This document shows, piece by piece, positions 26,352 to 35,034 of a stretch of 64,000 bases of DNA (positions are counted from its first letter, which is position 1; the number at the start of each line of letters is the position of its first letter). Location of the stretch: NCBI GenBank assembly GCA_023369685.1, contig SACZ01000007.1:62001-126000 (forward strand), read 5' to 3'. The notes under the pieces were generated by a model. That model was given only the letters and a program-made list of their open reading frames with translations. It made no database searches and was not told where the DNA came from. A program made the position numbers and the translations under genes. Origin of the DNA: Prolixibacteraceae bacterium JC049. Its GTDB lineage: Bacteria > Bacteroidota > Bacteroidia > Bacteroidales > Prolixibacteraceae.

Positions 26352-27578
26352 TTACACATTGAAATTCAAAATTTCATTCAGGATTAACGAAGTAGCTCCT
26401 TTTACCGCAGCCATATCGCCCAATTCCGTTTTCAATATACGAATGGAGCGCGACTTATTCAACAAACACTCTTCTTGAAATACTTGTTCTATCTTACTAA
26501 AAAAGAAATCGCCTGCCTTCATTACTTTCCCCCCAAAGAAAATCGCTTCGGGATTCAATATATTGGCAACTGAAGCAACTGAAGTTCCCAGATAGTCAGC
26601 TGCCAGATCAAAAGCTTTTAGTGCCAGTTCATCTCCTTTTTGAGCAGCGACTGCAATTAATTCACCAGTAAGTCGCTCATTATTTTGTGCCACTTCATTC
26701 AATACCGAATTGGGATATTTGCTCAATTCCCGTTCTACCGTTTCAACAATCCCCCGTCCTGATGAGAAACATTCCAGGCAATCTTTCTTTCCACAGCTAC
26801 ATTGGCGAACATTGCGTTTGCTCTTTGCCACACGTGTATGCCCTATTTCTCCCGACCATCCATCATTTCCATAGAATGGTTTATGGTCTAAAATTATTCC
26901 AGAGCCAATTCCATATCCCACATTAATGAAGAGGAAGTTCTTTAACTTCTCGGCACCACCATAGTGCATCTCGCCCATGGCCATTACCCTCGAAACATTA
27001 TCCACAATTACCGGAACATTGAAACGCTCAAGCAGTGGTTTGCAAAGATCTACATCTCGCCATCCAAAATTAGGGGAGAATTCGATGTGCTGATTATGTC
27101 TTGATACAAAACCTGCGGCAGCAACACCAATTCCAGCCAAATCAGACTGATCTATTTTGGACTCTTTAATTAAACCTTCAATCAAACCAAAAACACGCTC
27201 CATGCTTTCAGTATAGTCGGTAGTTACTGAAGTCGGAATATCAATATCAGCAAACGACTCTCCATTCAGGTTGGTTAAAACTCCATGAATATGCGTACGT
27301 CCCCAATCAATTCCAATAACATATTTGCTTTCACCATTGAAATGAACAATGACAGGAGGTCTTCCCCCTCCAGATTCTCCTATTCCGGTTTGAGCAACCA
27401 GTTTTTCTACATTTATTAAACTGTCAACAATCCTTGTAATTGTTGGTGCACTTAAACCTGTAACCTTAACGATATCGGCTCGAGAAATCTTTCCCGACTC
27501 CCTAATTAGATTTAAAACTTTAATCTTATTTAATCGATTGATATATTGAGCACTCCCTTTAGGCAATGTATTTTCCAT
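26352..27578 (-). CDS. ROK family transcriptional repressor
   Basis: A 408-aa protein. An N-terminal winged helix (about 12-75, with SRADIVKVTGLSAPTITRIVDSL) is fused to a ROK sugar-kinase fold (about 85-408). The ATP-binding-like loop is VIGIDWGRTHIHGVL, and the zinc motif is CSCGKKDCLECFSSGRG. NagC/XylR-type ROK regulators respond to sugars or sugar phosphates. It is divergent to an operon of dehydrogenase, aldo/keto reductase and beta-propeller hydrolase genes, which are its likely targets. Confidence 0.88.
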   Translation of the reverse strand: MENTLPKGSAQYINRLNKIKVLNLIRESGKISRADIVKVTGLSAPTITRIVDSLINVEKLVAQTGIGESGGGRPPVIVHFNGESKYVIGIDWGRTHIHGVLTNLNGESFADIDIPTSVTTDYTESMERVFGLIEGLIKESKIDQSDLAGIGVAAAGFVSRHNQHIEFSPNFGWRDVDLCKPLLERFNVPVIVDNVSRVMAMGEMHYGGAEKLKNFLFINVGYGIGSGIILDHKPFYGNDGWSGEIGHTRVAKSKRNVRQCSCGKKDCLECFSSGRGIVETVERELSKYPNSVLNEVAQNNERLTGELIAVAAQKGDELALKAFDLAADYLGTSVASVANILNPEAIFFGGKVMKAGDFFFSKIEQVFQEECLLNKSRSIRILKTELGDMAAVKGATSLILNEILNFNV

Positions 27579-27760
27579 AATTCAAATATTCTGAATAGGT
27601 GAAATTAGTGAGACTTATCCATATTCACAATAGCAGTTATGAGAATACAGATCGTCACTCTGAAAATTATTTCCCGAATAAATTTGGTTAGAATTAAAAC
27701 TCTACTTAGTTTCGCAACGTTAGAAAGCTGGTTTTTACTCTCAATGAACTGGCTTTTATT

Positions 27761-27777
27761 TGAAACACTTTGTTTCA
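27761..27777. promoter_or_regulatory. Palindromic operator candidate
   Basis: TGAAACA-CTT-TGTTTCA is a perfect palindrome with 7-base arms, 34 bases upstream of the dehydrogenase ATG and 183 bases upstream of the divergent ROK gene start. A weaker repeat CAAC-N8-GTTG follows at 27778-27793. It could be the ROK binding site. No other palindrome of this quality was noticed in the 232-base gap. Confidence 0.45.
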
Positions 27778-27810
27778 CAACATTACTACGTTGTTTTAAA
27801 CCGAAGGAAT

Positions 27811-28878
27811 ATGAAACCAAAAGAAACGATGAAGGGCGCCTATCTTCCTGGCAACAGTACGGTAGAATTCAGAGATGTAGAAGTACCAACTCCCAGCCAC
27901 GGACAGGTTTTGATAAAGATGAAATCATCCACTATTTGCGGCTCAGACATTAGAGCAATCTACCATGAACATGTAGGAAAAGGCCCCGAAGGATACCAAA
28001 ACAAAGTAGCAGGACATGAGCCTTGTGGTCAGGTTATTGCTTGCGGACCCGGTCTGAAAAGGTTTAAGGAAAAAGATCGCGTAATAATATATCATATTTC
28101 AGGCTGTGGTGTTTGCAACGATTGCAGAAGAGGTTATATGATTTCGTGCTCCAGCGAACATCGAGCAGCATATGGTTGGCAACGTGATGGTGGTATGGCT
28201 GAATATATTCTTGCTGAAGAAAAAGATTTAGTTGCCCTACCCGATGAATTATCGTACACCGATGGAGCACAAATTGCATGTGGATTTGGAACAGTATATG
28301 AAGGTCTTGAAAAAATAGGAATTTCCGGTAACGATCAAGTGTTGATTACAGGACTTGGCCCTGTTGGTTTGGCTGCTTGCATGCTTGCCAAAGCAATGGG
28401 TGCTCGCAAAATTGTGGCTACAGACACCAATCCACAACGTTGCGAAATTGCATTGGAAAAAAAGTTGGTTGATGAAGTATTTGTCACTGGCGAAGATGAC
28501 TTGTCCAATGTAATGAAAGCTTCCAACGGGCAAGGATATGAAAGAACTGTCGACTGCTCAGGTAACACTTTTGCAAGACAGTTATGCATTAGAGCCACTC
28601 GTAAATGGGGAAAGATGGTTTTAATTGGAGAAGGAGGAACAATGGAGATGAATCCATCGCCAGATATGATTCACGACCAGAAAACCATTTATGGATCATG
28701 GGTTACCTCTATTTGGAAAATGGAAGAATTGGTAGAAAGGATTGTTGCCTGGGGTATTCATCCCGAAGATCTTGTAACTCATCGATTCGAGTTAGAGCAG
28801 GCGGATGAAGCATATCAATTAATGGCTAGCGGCAATTGTGGAAAAGTAGCAGTTGTATTCGACGAAGAGATAAAATAA
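27811..28878 (+). CDS. Zinc-dependent medium-chain alcohol/polyol dehydrogenase
   Basis: About 355 aa. Catalytic zinc ligands are in TICGSDIRAIYHE and AGHEPCGQV, and structural zinc cysteines in GCGVCNDCRRGYMISC. The NAD-binding Rossmann motif is GLGPVGLAACMLAKAMGARKIVATD. It probably oxidises a polyol or sugar derivative; the exact substrate is unknown. I start at MKPKETMKGAYL, which follows a GAAGGAAT ribosome-site-like stretch. A longer frame from 27760 would begin inside the palindromic operator and is unlikely. It heads an operon with the aldo/keto reductase. Confidence 0.87.
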   Translation: MKPKETMKGAYLPGNSTVEFRDVEVPTPSHGQVLIKMKSSTICGSDIRAIYHEHVGKGPEGYQNKVAGHEPCGQVIACGPGLKRFKEKDRVIIYHISGCGVCNDCRRGYMISCSSEHRAAYGWQRDGGMAEYILAEEKDLVALPDELSYTDGAQIACGFGTVYEGLEKIGISGNDQVLITGLGPVGLAACMLAKAMGARKIVATDTNPQRCEIALEKKLVDEVFVTGEDDLSNVMKASNGQGYERTVDCSGNTFARQLCIRATRKWGKMVLIGEGGTMEMNPSPDMIHDQKTIYGSWVTSIWKMEELVERIVAWGIHPEDLVTHRFELEQADEAYQLMASGNCGKVAVVFDEEIK

Positions 28879-29004
28879 TACCTATGAAACGAACATGAAC
28901 TTTCAGCATTCTAAATTTCACAAACGAGAATGATTAAAGTTTATGTGAGTTCCTGTATGTATTAAAATTTTTAGAACATTCAGAAATCAAAAAATTTTAA
29001 ACAG

Positions 29005-29997
29005 ATGAATACAATTGCAATAGACCCTAGAAAAGTCCCTTCAGTATCTCTCTCAAATGGTAATCAAGTCCCATGTGTGGGGCTTGGCACCTTCGGATCC
29101 GATCATATCAGTCCTGAAAAAGTTGCCGAAACTGTTGAGTTAGCCATTCGAAATGGATATCGTCATATCGATTGTGCAGCTGTATACCAGAACGAAAAAG
29201 AAATTGGAGTAGTTCTGGAAAAGCTAATTCAAGAAGGTGTAGTTACGCGAGATGAACTTTGGATTACCAGCAAAGTGTGGAACGACATGCACGACAATGT
29301 ACAGGAAGCATGTCGACAATCGTTGCATGATTTGCGTCTAGAATATCTTGATCTTTATCTTGTACACTGGCCATTTCCCAACTATCACGCTCCGGGTTGT
29401 GATGGAGATTCCAGAAATCCTCAATCGAAGCCTTTTTGTGCCAAACGATTTATGAATACCTGGAGACAGATGGAATTATTGGTAGAAAAAGGATTGGTAC
29501 GAAATATAGGCACATCGAATATGACCATTAAAAAGTTCGATGCTACACTCAATCATATGCAAATAAGACCCGTTGTAAACGAAATGGAGATTCATCCTTG
29601 TTTTCAGCAAGAGGAACTTTTTAAATATCTAATATCGAACAACATTCAACCCATCGGTTTTTGCCCTATTGGTTCGCCTCAACGACCAGAAAGGGACAAA
29701 ACACCTGACGATGCAATCGATACAGAACATCCTATTATTATAGAAATCGCCAAAAAGCATAATGTACATCCTGCCGTTATCTGTGTGAAGTGGGCTATTC
29801 AAAGAGGACAAATAACGATTCCGTTCTCTACTAATCCCAGAAACTTCCTGGCCAATTTAGAAGCATCATTTGCTTTTGAATTAAACAACGACGAAATGGA
29901 AATCATCAAAACTGTTGAATGCAATTCCAGATTGATAAAAGGCCAGGTTTTTCTGTGGGAAGGAGCCCAAAGCTGGGAGGATTTATGGGACTATTAA
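29005..29997 (+). CDS. Aldo/keto reductase
   Basis: A 330-aa NAD(P)H-dependent carbonyl reductase with the AKR tetrad: Asp in YRHIDCAAVYQNE, Tyr in the same segment (AVY), Lys in LWITSKVWN and His in LYLVHWPFP. The C-terminal part contains IPFSTNPRNFLANLEA, the cofactor-binding region. It lies 126 bases after the dehydrogenase and 27 bases before the beta-propeller hydrolase. Together the genes suggest oxidation and reduction of a sugar freed by the hydrolase (inference). Confidence 0.9.
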   Translation: MNTIAIDPRKVPSVSLSNGNQVPCVGLGTFGSDHISPEKVAETVELAIRNGYRHIDCAAVYQNEKEIGVVLEKLIQEGVVTRDELWITSKVWNDMHDNVQEACRQSLHDLRLEYLDLYLVHWPFPNYHAPGCDGDSRNPQSKPFCAKRFMNTWRQMELLVEKGLVRNIGTSNMTIKKFDATLNHMQIRPVVNEMEIHPCFQQEELFKYLISNNIQPIGFCPIGSPQRPERDKTPDDAIDTEHPIIIEIAKKHNVHPAVICVKWAIQRGQITIPFSTNPRNFLANLEASFAFELNNDEMEIIKTVECNSRLIKGQVFLWEGAQSWEDLWDY

Positions 29998-30024
29998 TTA
30001 GAGTTCTACATAAAAATTAATCTT

Positions 30025-31638
30025 ATGAATTTAAAATTTATTACCGCATTATTTGTTTTAATTTACCTTTCCACTGAAGTAAAATCTCAGATTATACAAA
30101 GAGAAAGACCCAAAGCCTGGAATCAATTGGTTCATGGAGGAAGATTCATGGATCGTTTTCTACCCATATCTACCGATGAAAACCTTAGAAAAGACACATG
30201 GGGAGCAAAAGCAGTTATTCCGCGCGCCATTAACAATGGAATAGAAGATAATCAATGGTCTTATTGGGGAGGCAATGCCCGCTTATACAAAGATGGCAAA
30301 TACCATCTTTTTGTGTGCAGATGGGCTGAAGATGCACCTAAAGGACATATGAGCTGGCATGATTCTCATGTGGTTCATGCTATATCAGAAAGTCCTTCCG
30401 GCCCTTACAAGGTTATTGCTGAAATTGGTAAAGGACATAACCCGGAATGGTATATTACCAATTCTGGAAAGATAGTTATCTATGTTATAGATGGTTATTA
30501 TGTTGCAGATAATATTAATGGCCCTTGGAAATATAGTAAATTTCAGTTCAATACCAGAGATCGAAGAATCATTGAAGGTTTATCTAATCTTACTTTTGCA
30601 AAAAGAGAAGATGGATCGTTTATCATGGTATGTCGCGGAGGAGGTGTATGGATTAGCAAAGATGGATTATCTCCTTGGAATCAAATTACAGATAAACGAA
30701 TTTATCCTGCTGTCGATGGTCATTTCGAAGATCCATTAATTTGGAAAACAGAAAATCAGTATCATCTAATTGTTAATGATTGGTATGGTAGAATTGCTTA
30801 TTACCTGCGCTCTAAAGATGGAGTTAAGTGGACAGTTGATCCGGGAGAAGCTTATGAGCCTGGAATATGTAAGCATTCCAATGGAGTAATAGAAGATTGG
30901 TTTAAGTTCGAACGCATAAAGGTTTTACAGGATAAATATGGTAGAGCAACACAGGCTCATTTCGCTGTTATTGATACCTTGAAACATTTCGATTTACCCA
31001 ATGATAATCACAGCTCCAAACAAATAATTATACCATTAAGAGTTGGAAAGCGAATGAAGATTTTAAATAAGCACCGTATCAGTTCTTCTACTAAAGAAAT
31101 TAAGGTGTTAGTAAAATCAGAAGCCGGTTTTAATCCAATAAAAGATCTTGATATCAACTCTCTACGTTTTGGGGCATCGGGAAAAGTAAACTACGGAAAA
31201 GGAGCAAAAGCCAAGAACATTATTCAAAAAGGAAACGATGCCGTTGTAACATTTTATGGAGAAAATAATGGATTGACATCAGGTAACTTTATGGCTAAGC
31301 TTCTGGGAAAATGTAAGAACGGAGTTCCGGTATTTGGTTACTCCAGGCTACCGAATGTTAAATACATCGCTCCTATTTTGTCGGCAACTAAGCCAAAAAT
31401 AGAAAGAGATAACGTTATTGTTGAGATTTCGAATTTTGGACAGGTTAGTTCTTCTAAAGCAACTATCCATCTCTTCCAAAAAGATCGATTAATTGCAAAA
31501 GGTACTATTTCTAAGCTTGCTCCCTACACACATCAGCTCGTAAAAATGAGGCTAAAAAAACAAGTCGATTTAAAAGAAGAAACGACAGTAGTAATCAATA
31601 AAGGGAAAGATGATGAAGTACGATTTCCTTCGAAATAA
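30025..31638 (+). CDS. Exported beta-propeller glycoside hydrolase-like protein
   Basis: A 537-aa protein with a signal peptide (about 1-21). Residues 40-360 show blades typical of five-bladed beta-propeller hydrolases (clans GH-F/GH-J): YWGGNARLYKDGKYHLFVCRW, SPSGPYKVI, GHNPEWYITNSGKIVIYV and DGHFEDPLIWKTENQYHLIV. Repeated acidic residues at blade tips (SYWGGN, EGLSNL, HFEDP) are candidates for catalysis. The C-terminal 150 residues form a separate beta domain. I cannot assign a GH family number. The position after the dehydrogenase and reductase genes suggests one catabolic operon. Confidence 0.65.
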   Translation: MNLKFITALFVLIYLSTEVKSQIIQRERPKAWNQLVHGGRFMDRFLPISTDENLRKDTWGAKAVIPRAINNGIEDNQWSYWGGNARLYKDGKYHLFVCRWAEDAPKGHMSWHDSHVVHAISESPSGPYKVIAEIGKGHNPEWYITNSGKIVIYVIDGYYVADNINGPWKYSKFQFNTRDRRIIEGLSNLTFAKREDGSFIMVCRGGGVWISKDGLSPWNQITDKRIYPAVDGHFEDPLIWKTENQYHLIVNDWYGRIAYYLRSKDGVKWTVDPGEAYEPGICKHSNGVIEDWFKFERIKVLQDKYGRATQAHFAVIDTLKHFDLPNDNHSSKQIIIPLRVGKRMKILNKHRISSSTKEIKVLVKSEAGFNPIKDLDINSLRFGASGKVNYGKGAKAKNIIQKGNDAVVTFYGENNGLTSGNFMAKLLGKCKNGVPVFGYSRLPNVKYIAPILSATKPKIERDNVIVEISNFGQVSSSKATIHLFQKDRLIAKGTISKLAPYTHQLVKMRLKKQVDLKEETTVVINKGKDDEVRFPSK

Positions 31639-31730
31639 GTTGAACGATTTCATTGTCTACTTATCCACTCGCTTTTAGCATATTATATCATTCATTAGTC
31701 TACAAGCCTGAAACTTATTGTTCAAGTACA

Positions 31731-31764
31731 AAAAAGCCGGAGCACTCATTGTTGCTTCGGCTTT
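31731..31764. terminator. Bidirectional intrinsic terminator
   Basis: Arms AAAAAGCCGGAGCA and TGCTTCGGCTTT flank an 8-base loop. It closes the dehydrogenase operon and the convergent monooxygenase-like gene. Confidence 0.85.
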
Positions 31765-31785
31765 CTCTTTTTATTTCAAGTCGAA

Positions 31786-32064
31786 TTAAACCGTTTCGAA
31801 AAGCTCAATAGTAATCTCAGCCATTTCTCCTAACTGAGGTACTGCAGCCTTAAAGTGCTCGGTATTGTTATGGAAATCAACAGCTGGCTGATCTTGCCAT
31901 TTTTCAATCAGGCAATAAGTTGCAGCATCGTTCATATCGCGATGCAATACATATTCGATATTTCCCTCTTCGGCTCTTGATGCCTCTCCCAATTCATTGA
32001 TCACTTTTAAAAAATCGGCTTCTAAGTTCTCTTTTACTTTAAATTTTGCGACAATTGAAATCAT
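31786..32064 (-). CDS. Antibiotic biosynthesis monooxygenase (ABM) fold protein
   Basis: A protein of about 92 aa with the dimeric alpha-beta barrel pattern of YgiN-like quinol monooxygenases: ISIVAKFKVKENLEADFLKVI, then EEGNIEYVLHRDMNDAATYCLIEKWQDQPAVDFHNNTEHF. It starts at MISIVAKF; the longer frame upstream looks non-coding. The substrate is unknown. It is a single gene between a terminator and the divergent M28 peptidase. Confidence 0.85.
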   Translation of the reverse strand: MISIVAKFKVKENLEADFLKVINELGEASRAEEGNIEYVLHRDMNDAATYCLIEKWQDQPAVDFHNNTEHFKAAVPQLGEMAEITIELFETV

Positions 32065-32194
32065 GTTTATCTGTTTTAATTCGATTCCTCCAAAGTTAGC
32101 TTTATTCAAAGGCTGTAGCAATAAATTTGTTAAAATAATTGGTCTATTTTCTGCAACCAGAACTTATTCCATTGGATGCTTTCGTGCAAAAAAC

Positions 32195-32202
32195 TATTTT
32201 TG
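32195..32202 (+). promoter_or_regulatory. Promoter -7 box (TATTTTTG)
   Basis: A TAnnTTTG match 50 bases upstream of the M28 peptidase ATG. Confidence 0.45.
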
Positions 32203-32251
32203 AATCAGATAGAGATAAATCTTTAGAATGATATCTTAAATGACTTAACAT

Positions 32252-33889
32252 ATGAAGTGGATTTCAATTACCAGCATTGTACTATTAATGCTTGCCAGCT
32301 GTGCAAAACAGCAACAAAATGCCGAAGAGGTTATCACTTATGCCAATATCGAAAAGCATATTCAGGAACTTTCGAACAATAAATACAAAGGACGAAAACC
32401 AATGTCGGACACCGAAGAGATTTCCATCGGTTACATTGCTGAGCAAATGAAAGAGATTGGTCTGGCACCAGCCAACAATGGAAGCTATTTTCAGAATGTT
32501 CCACTAATGAAGGTTAAGTCACAGATTTCTCCTACTCTCGACATTCAATTGAAGAAAGAAACATTGAACCTGAAAAAGCTGGATGAGTACATCACATTTT
32601 CTCGTAAGGTAAAACCAGCCCTTGAGATTGAAGACTCTGAAATTATATTTGCCGGTTTTGGAATTACTGCCCCCGAATACCAGCGCAACGATTTCGAGGG
32701 AGTTGATGTAAAAGGTAAAACCATATTGGTTTTTGTGAACGATCCTGGCTATGGCAAAAAAGATAGCTATTTCAAAGGAAACACAATGACTTACTACGGT
32801 CGCTGGACTTATAAATTTGAAGAAGCGGCACGCAGAGGTGCGAAGGCATGTATTATTATTCACGAAACGGGGCCTGCCGGGTATCCATGGGCCGTTGTTC
32901 GTAATAATGCCGAAACAGCCAAAATGTACCTGCAAGATAAAGATGGTTATAAAAACCGCTGCGATTTAGAGGGATGGATTACTCGCAAAGCTGCAGAAAA
33001 ACTATTTGCCAGCTACGGAAAAAGTTTCGATGAGATGAAGCAAATGGCACTTCAAAAAGACTTCAAGCCATTTAGTATGAACGCTAAAGCTTCGGCATGG
33101 ATTAAAAGTGAATTCCAATATGGTGAGTCGAAAAACGTTTGCGGTATGATTAAGGGGACAGAGCGTCCGGATGAAGCCATCGTTTATACAGCGCACTGGG
33201 ATCACCTTGGTGTTGGTCGTGTAATTAAAGGCGACAGTATATACAATGGAGCCACCGATAATGCCAGTGCCGTATCGTGGATGTTGGAGATGGCTCGTGC
33301 ATTTAAAGCACAAAAGCCTGCTCCTAAGCGCTCCATTCTATTCCTTTCAGTAACTGCAGAAGAGCAAGGTTTGTTAGGTTCGTACCACTACACCAAGCAT
33401 CCTATCTTTCCAATGAATAAGACAGTAGCTTGTATCAATACAGATGTTATTCTGTTTTTAGGTTCATTCAATGATGTGACTCTTACCGGAAACGGACAAT
33501 CGGAACTGGATTTGTGGGTAGAAGAAGAAGCCAAAGCTTTGGGTAGATACATTGCTCCTGATCCTCAACCAGACAACGGAATGTATTTCCGTTCGGACCA
33601 CTTCCCATTTGCAAAATTGGGAGTTCCTTCACTGTTTGCGAAAGGTTATATCGATGCCAAAGAATATGGGCCGGAGAAAACATTGCAATTGGTAAAAGAT
33701 TACTGGAAAAACATCTATCATAAACCACAAGATGAATACGTAAAAGAACGCGATAATCTGCAAGGTTTAGTAGACGATGCGCGCTTAATGTACCGCGTTG
33801 GTGCTAAGCTGGCAAACAGCAATGAATTCCCAAAATGGAATCCGACATCGGAATTTAAGGCAATCAGAGAGAAGAGTCTTAAGAAGTAG
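32252..33889 (+). CDS. M28 family zinc aminopeptidase lipoprotein
   Basis: A 545-aa protein. Lipoprotein signal LLMLASCAKQQQ (cysteine 17) indicates an envelope location. A PA-like insert (about 125-250, with FAGFGITAPEYQRNDFEGVDVKGKTILVFVNDPG) precedes the M28 peptidase core. Zinc ligands and catalytic residues are in TAHWDHLGVG, GATDNASAVS and SVTAEEQGLLGS, with a late histidine in YFRSDHFPFA. It probably removes N-terminal residues from peptides outside the cytosol. It is monocistronic. Confidence 0.9.
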   Translation: MKWISITSIVLLMLASCAKQQQNAEEVITYANIEKHIQELSNNKYKGRKPMSDTEEISIGYIAEQMKEIGLAPANNGSYFQNVPLMKVKSQISPTLDIQLKKETLNLKKLDEYITFSRKVKPALEIEDSEIIFAGFGITAPEYQRNDFEGVDVKGKTILVFVNDPGYGKKDSYFKGNTMTYYGRWTYKFEEAARRGAKACIIIHETGPAGYPWAVVRNNAETAKMYLQDKDGYKNRCDLEGWITRKAAEKLFASYGKSFDEMKQMALQKDFKPFSMNAKASAWIKSEFQYGESKNVCGMIKGTERPDEAIVYTAHWDHLGVGRVIKGDSIYNGATDNASAVSWMLEMARAFKAQKPAPKRSILFLSVTAEEQGLLGSYHYTKHPIFPMNKTVACINTDVILFLGSFNDVTLTGNGQSELDLWVEEEAKALGRYIAPDPQPDNGMYFRSDHFPFAKLGVPSLFAKGYIDAKEYGPEKTLQLVKDYWKNIYHKPQDEYVKERDNLQGLVDDARLMYRVGAKLANSNEFPKWNPTSEFKAIREKSLKK

Positions 33890-33916
33890 TAATCGTATTA
33901 CTTCTTCTCATATCAA

Positions 33917-34014
33917 AAGCGGAATATTTGTAATTTTCCCAAACAAATTCAATGAGTTGATATGCATTAATGTTGCTCATCGAATAGCAGTTTGAAAAAA
34001 CAGATATTCCGCTT
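33917..34014. repeat. 11-base inverted repeat around a 76-base spacer
   Basis: AAGCGGAATAT (33917-33927) and ATATTCCGCTT (34004-34014) are exact reverse complements, located just after the M28 peptidase gene. It could be a long stem in the 3' region or the remains of a small element. No gene lies between the arms. Confidence 0.45.
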
Positions 34015-34161
34015 ATTTACAGCCTAAAGTGGCTTTAACACTTTACAATTATAAATGAAATTTACTCGCACGTATTTTTATGATATTTAGAAAAAGTATT
34101 TGTATTGTCACCCTCTCTAAAAATCCAACAATCTTTTTATCTGACAGTCTATAATCCAATC

Positions 34162-34353
34162 TTATTCCTTAACCAGATTCAATCTTAGCAGGATCTTTTC
34201 CATTAAACACCAGCCAGTAAAAGCCGATTGAAATAAGTTAGCTCCCACAAAAACAGTGAACCAATACCAGTTTGGGTTCACATACATTCCCAATAAAATA
34301 GAGATTACAATAAATGTTCCCGCTATAGCCCTAATTGCATTATCTAGTTTCAT
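34162..34353 (-). CDS. DUF2892 small membrane protein
   Basis: A 63-aa protein with two transmembrane helices (about 8-26 and 30-50). The pattern DNAIRAIAGTFIVISILLG ... YWFTVFVGANLFQSAFTGWCLMEKILLRLN matches DUF2892 (the YgaP-type inner membrane domain), including the conserved FTGWC. The role is unknown; related domains are fused to rhodanese. It is a single gene. Confidence 0.8.
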   Translation of the reverse strand: MKLDNAIRAIAGTFIVISILLGMYVNPNWYWFTVFVGANLFQSAFTGWCLMEKILLRLNLVKE

Positions 34354-34464
34354 CTGTTTATTTTTTGATTTCTAAATGTTCTAAGAACAAATTAACCAGA
34401 ATGAAATTGCATTTACAGTGACTATGGTTACACATGGAAATCAACTTACATTTAGCAGTAAAAG

Positions 34465-35031
34465 TTAGCTTATCTTAACTCCAAAACTATGCAACAAGCC
34501 CGCCACTTCTTCCAAAGAGAACTGGGCTCCTTTTATTCTGTTATTGGTTGGGTCGATGGTATAATTGACAGCACCTCTAAGATCCGCTTTTTCCAGATTG
34601 GTGCGATCGAAGATAGCACTCTGCAAGTTACAACCATTTAGCTTTATGCCTTTCAGGTCGGTCATAGTAAAATCCACTCCCACCAAATAAGAATCTTTAA
34701 AGCTGCTTCCATTGAGTTTTAATTCATAGAATGAGGAATGATCGAGCTGACACTGAATGAATCGGGCATTAAATCCAATTGTATTGCACTGCTCGAATTG
34801 CAGGCCCAGCATTTTACAATTCCTAAAAGTAATATCGCGAAAAGCGGTTCCACTTATCTTCACATTACTCAGATTGCAATCGATAAATTCTGTTTCCAGA
34901 AAACAATACTCCGACAGATCTAAATCAGAGAAGTCGCATTGCTTAAACGTGCAATATTCATACTCTGCTTTTTCTAATTCTTGCTCATTAAAAGCAATGC
35001 CTTTAAACTGCTGGTCTTCTATATAATTCAT
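34465..35031 (-). CDS. Pentapeptide repeat protein (Qnr/McbG-like)
   Basis: A 188-aa protein made almost entirely of A(D/N)LxX-type pentapeptides: FSDLDLSEYCFLETEFIDCN, FRDITFRNCKMLGLQFEQCN, LKGIKLNGCNLQSAIFDRTN and LEKADLRGA. This gives a right-handed quadrilateral beta helix. Its length and its C-terminal IDPTNNRIKGAQFSLEEVAGLL resemble Qnr-type proteins that bind DNA gyrase, but pentapeptide proteins have varied roles. It lies 3 bases after the stop of the 873-aa gene on the same strand, so the two are probably co-transcribed. Confidence 0.8.
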   Translation of the reverse strand: MNYIEDQQFKGIAFNEQELEKAEYEYCTFKQCDFSDLDLSEYCFLETEFIDCNLSNVKISGTAFRDITFRNCKMLGLQFEQCNTIGFNARFIQCQLDHSSFYELKLNGSSFKDSYLVGVDFTMTDLKGIKLNGCNLQSAIFDRTNLEKADLRGAVNYTIDPTNNRIKGAQFSLEEVAGLLHSFGVKIS

Positions 35032-35034
35032 ACA

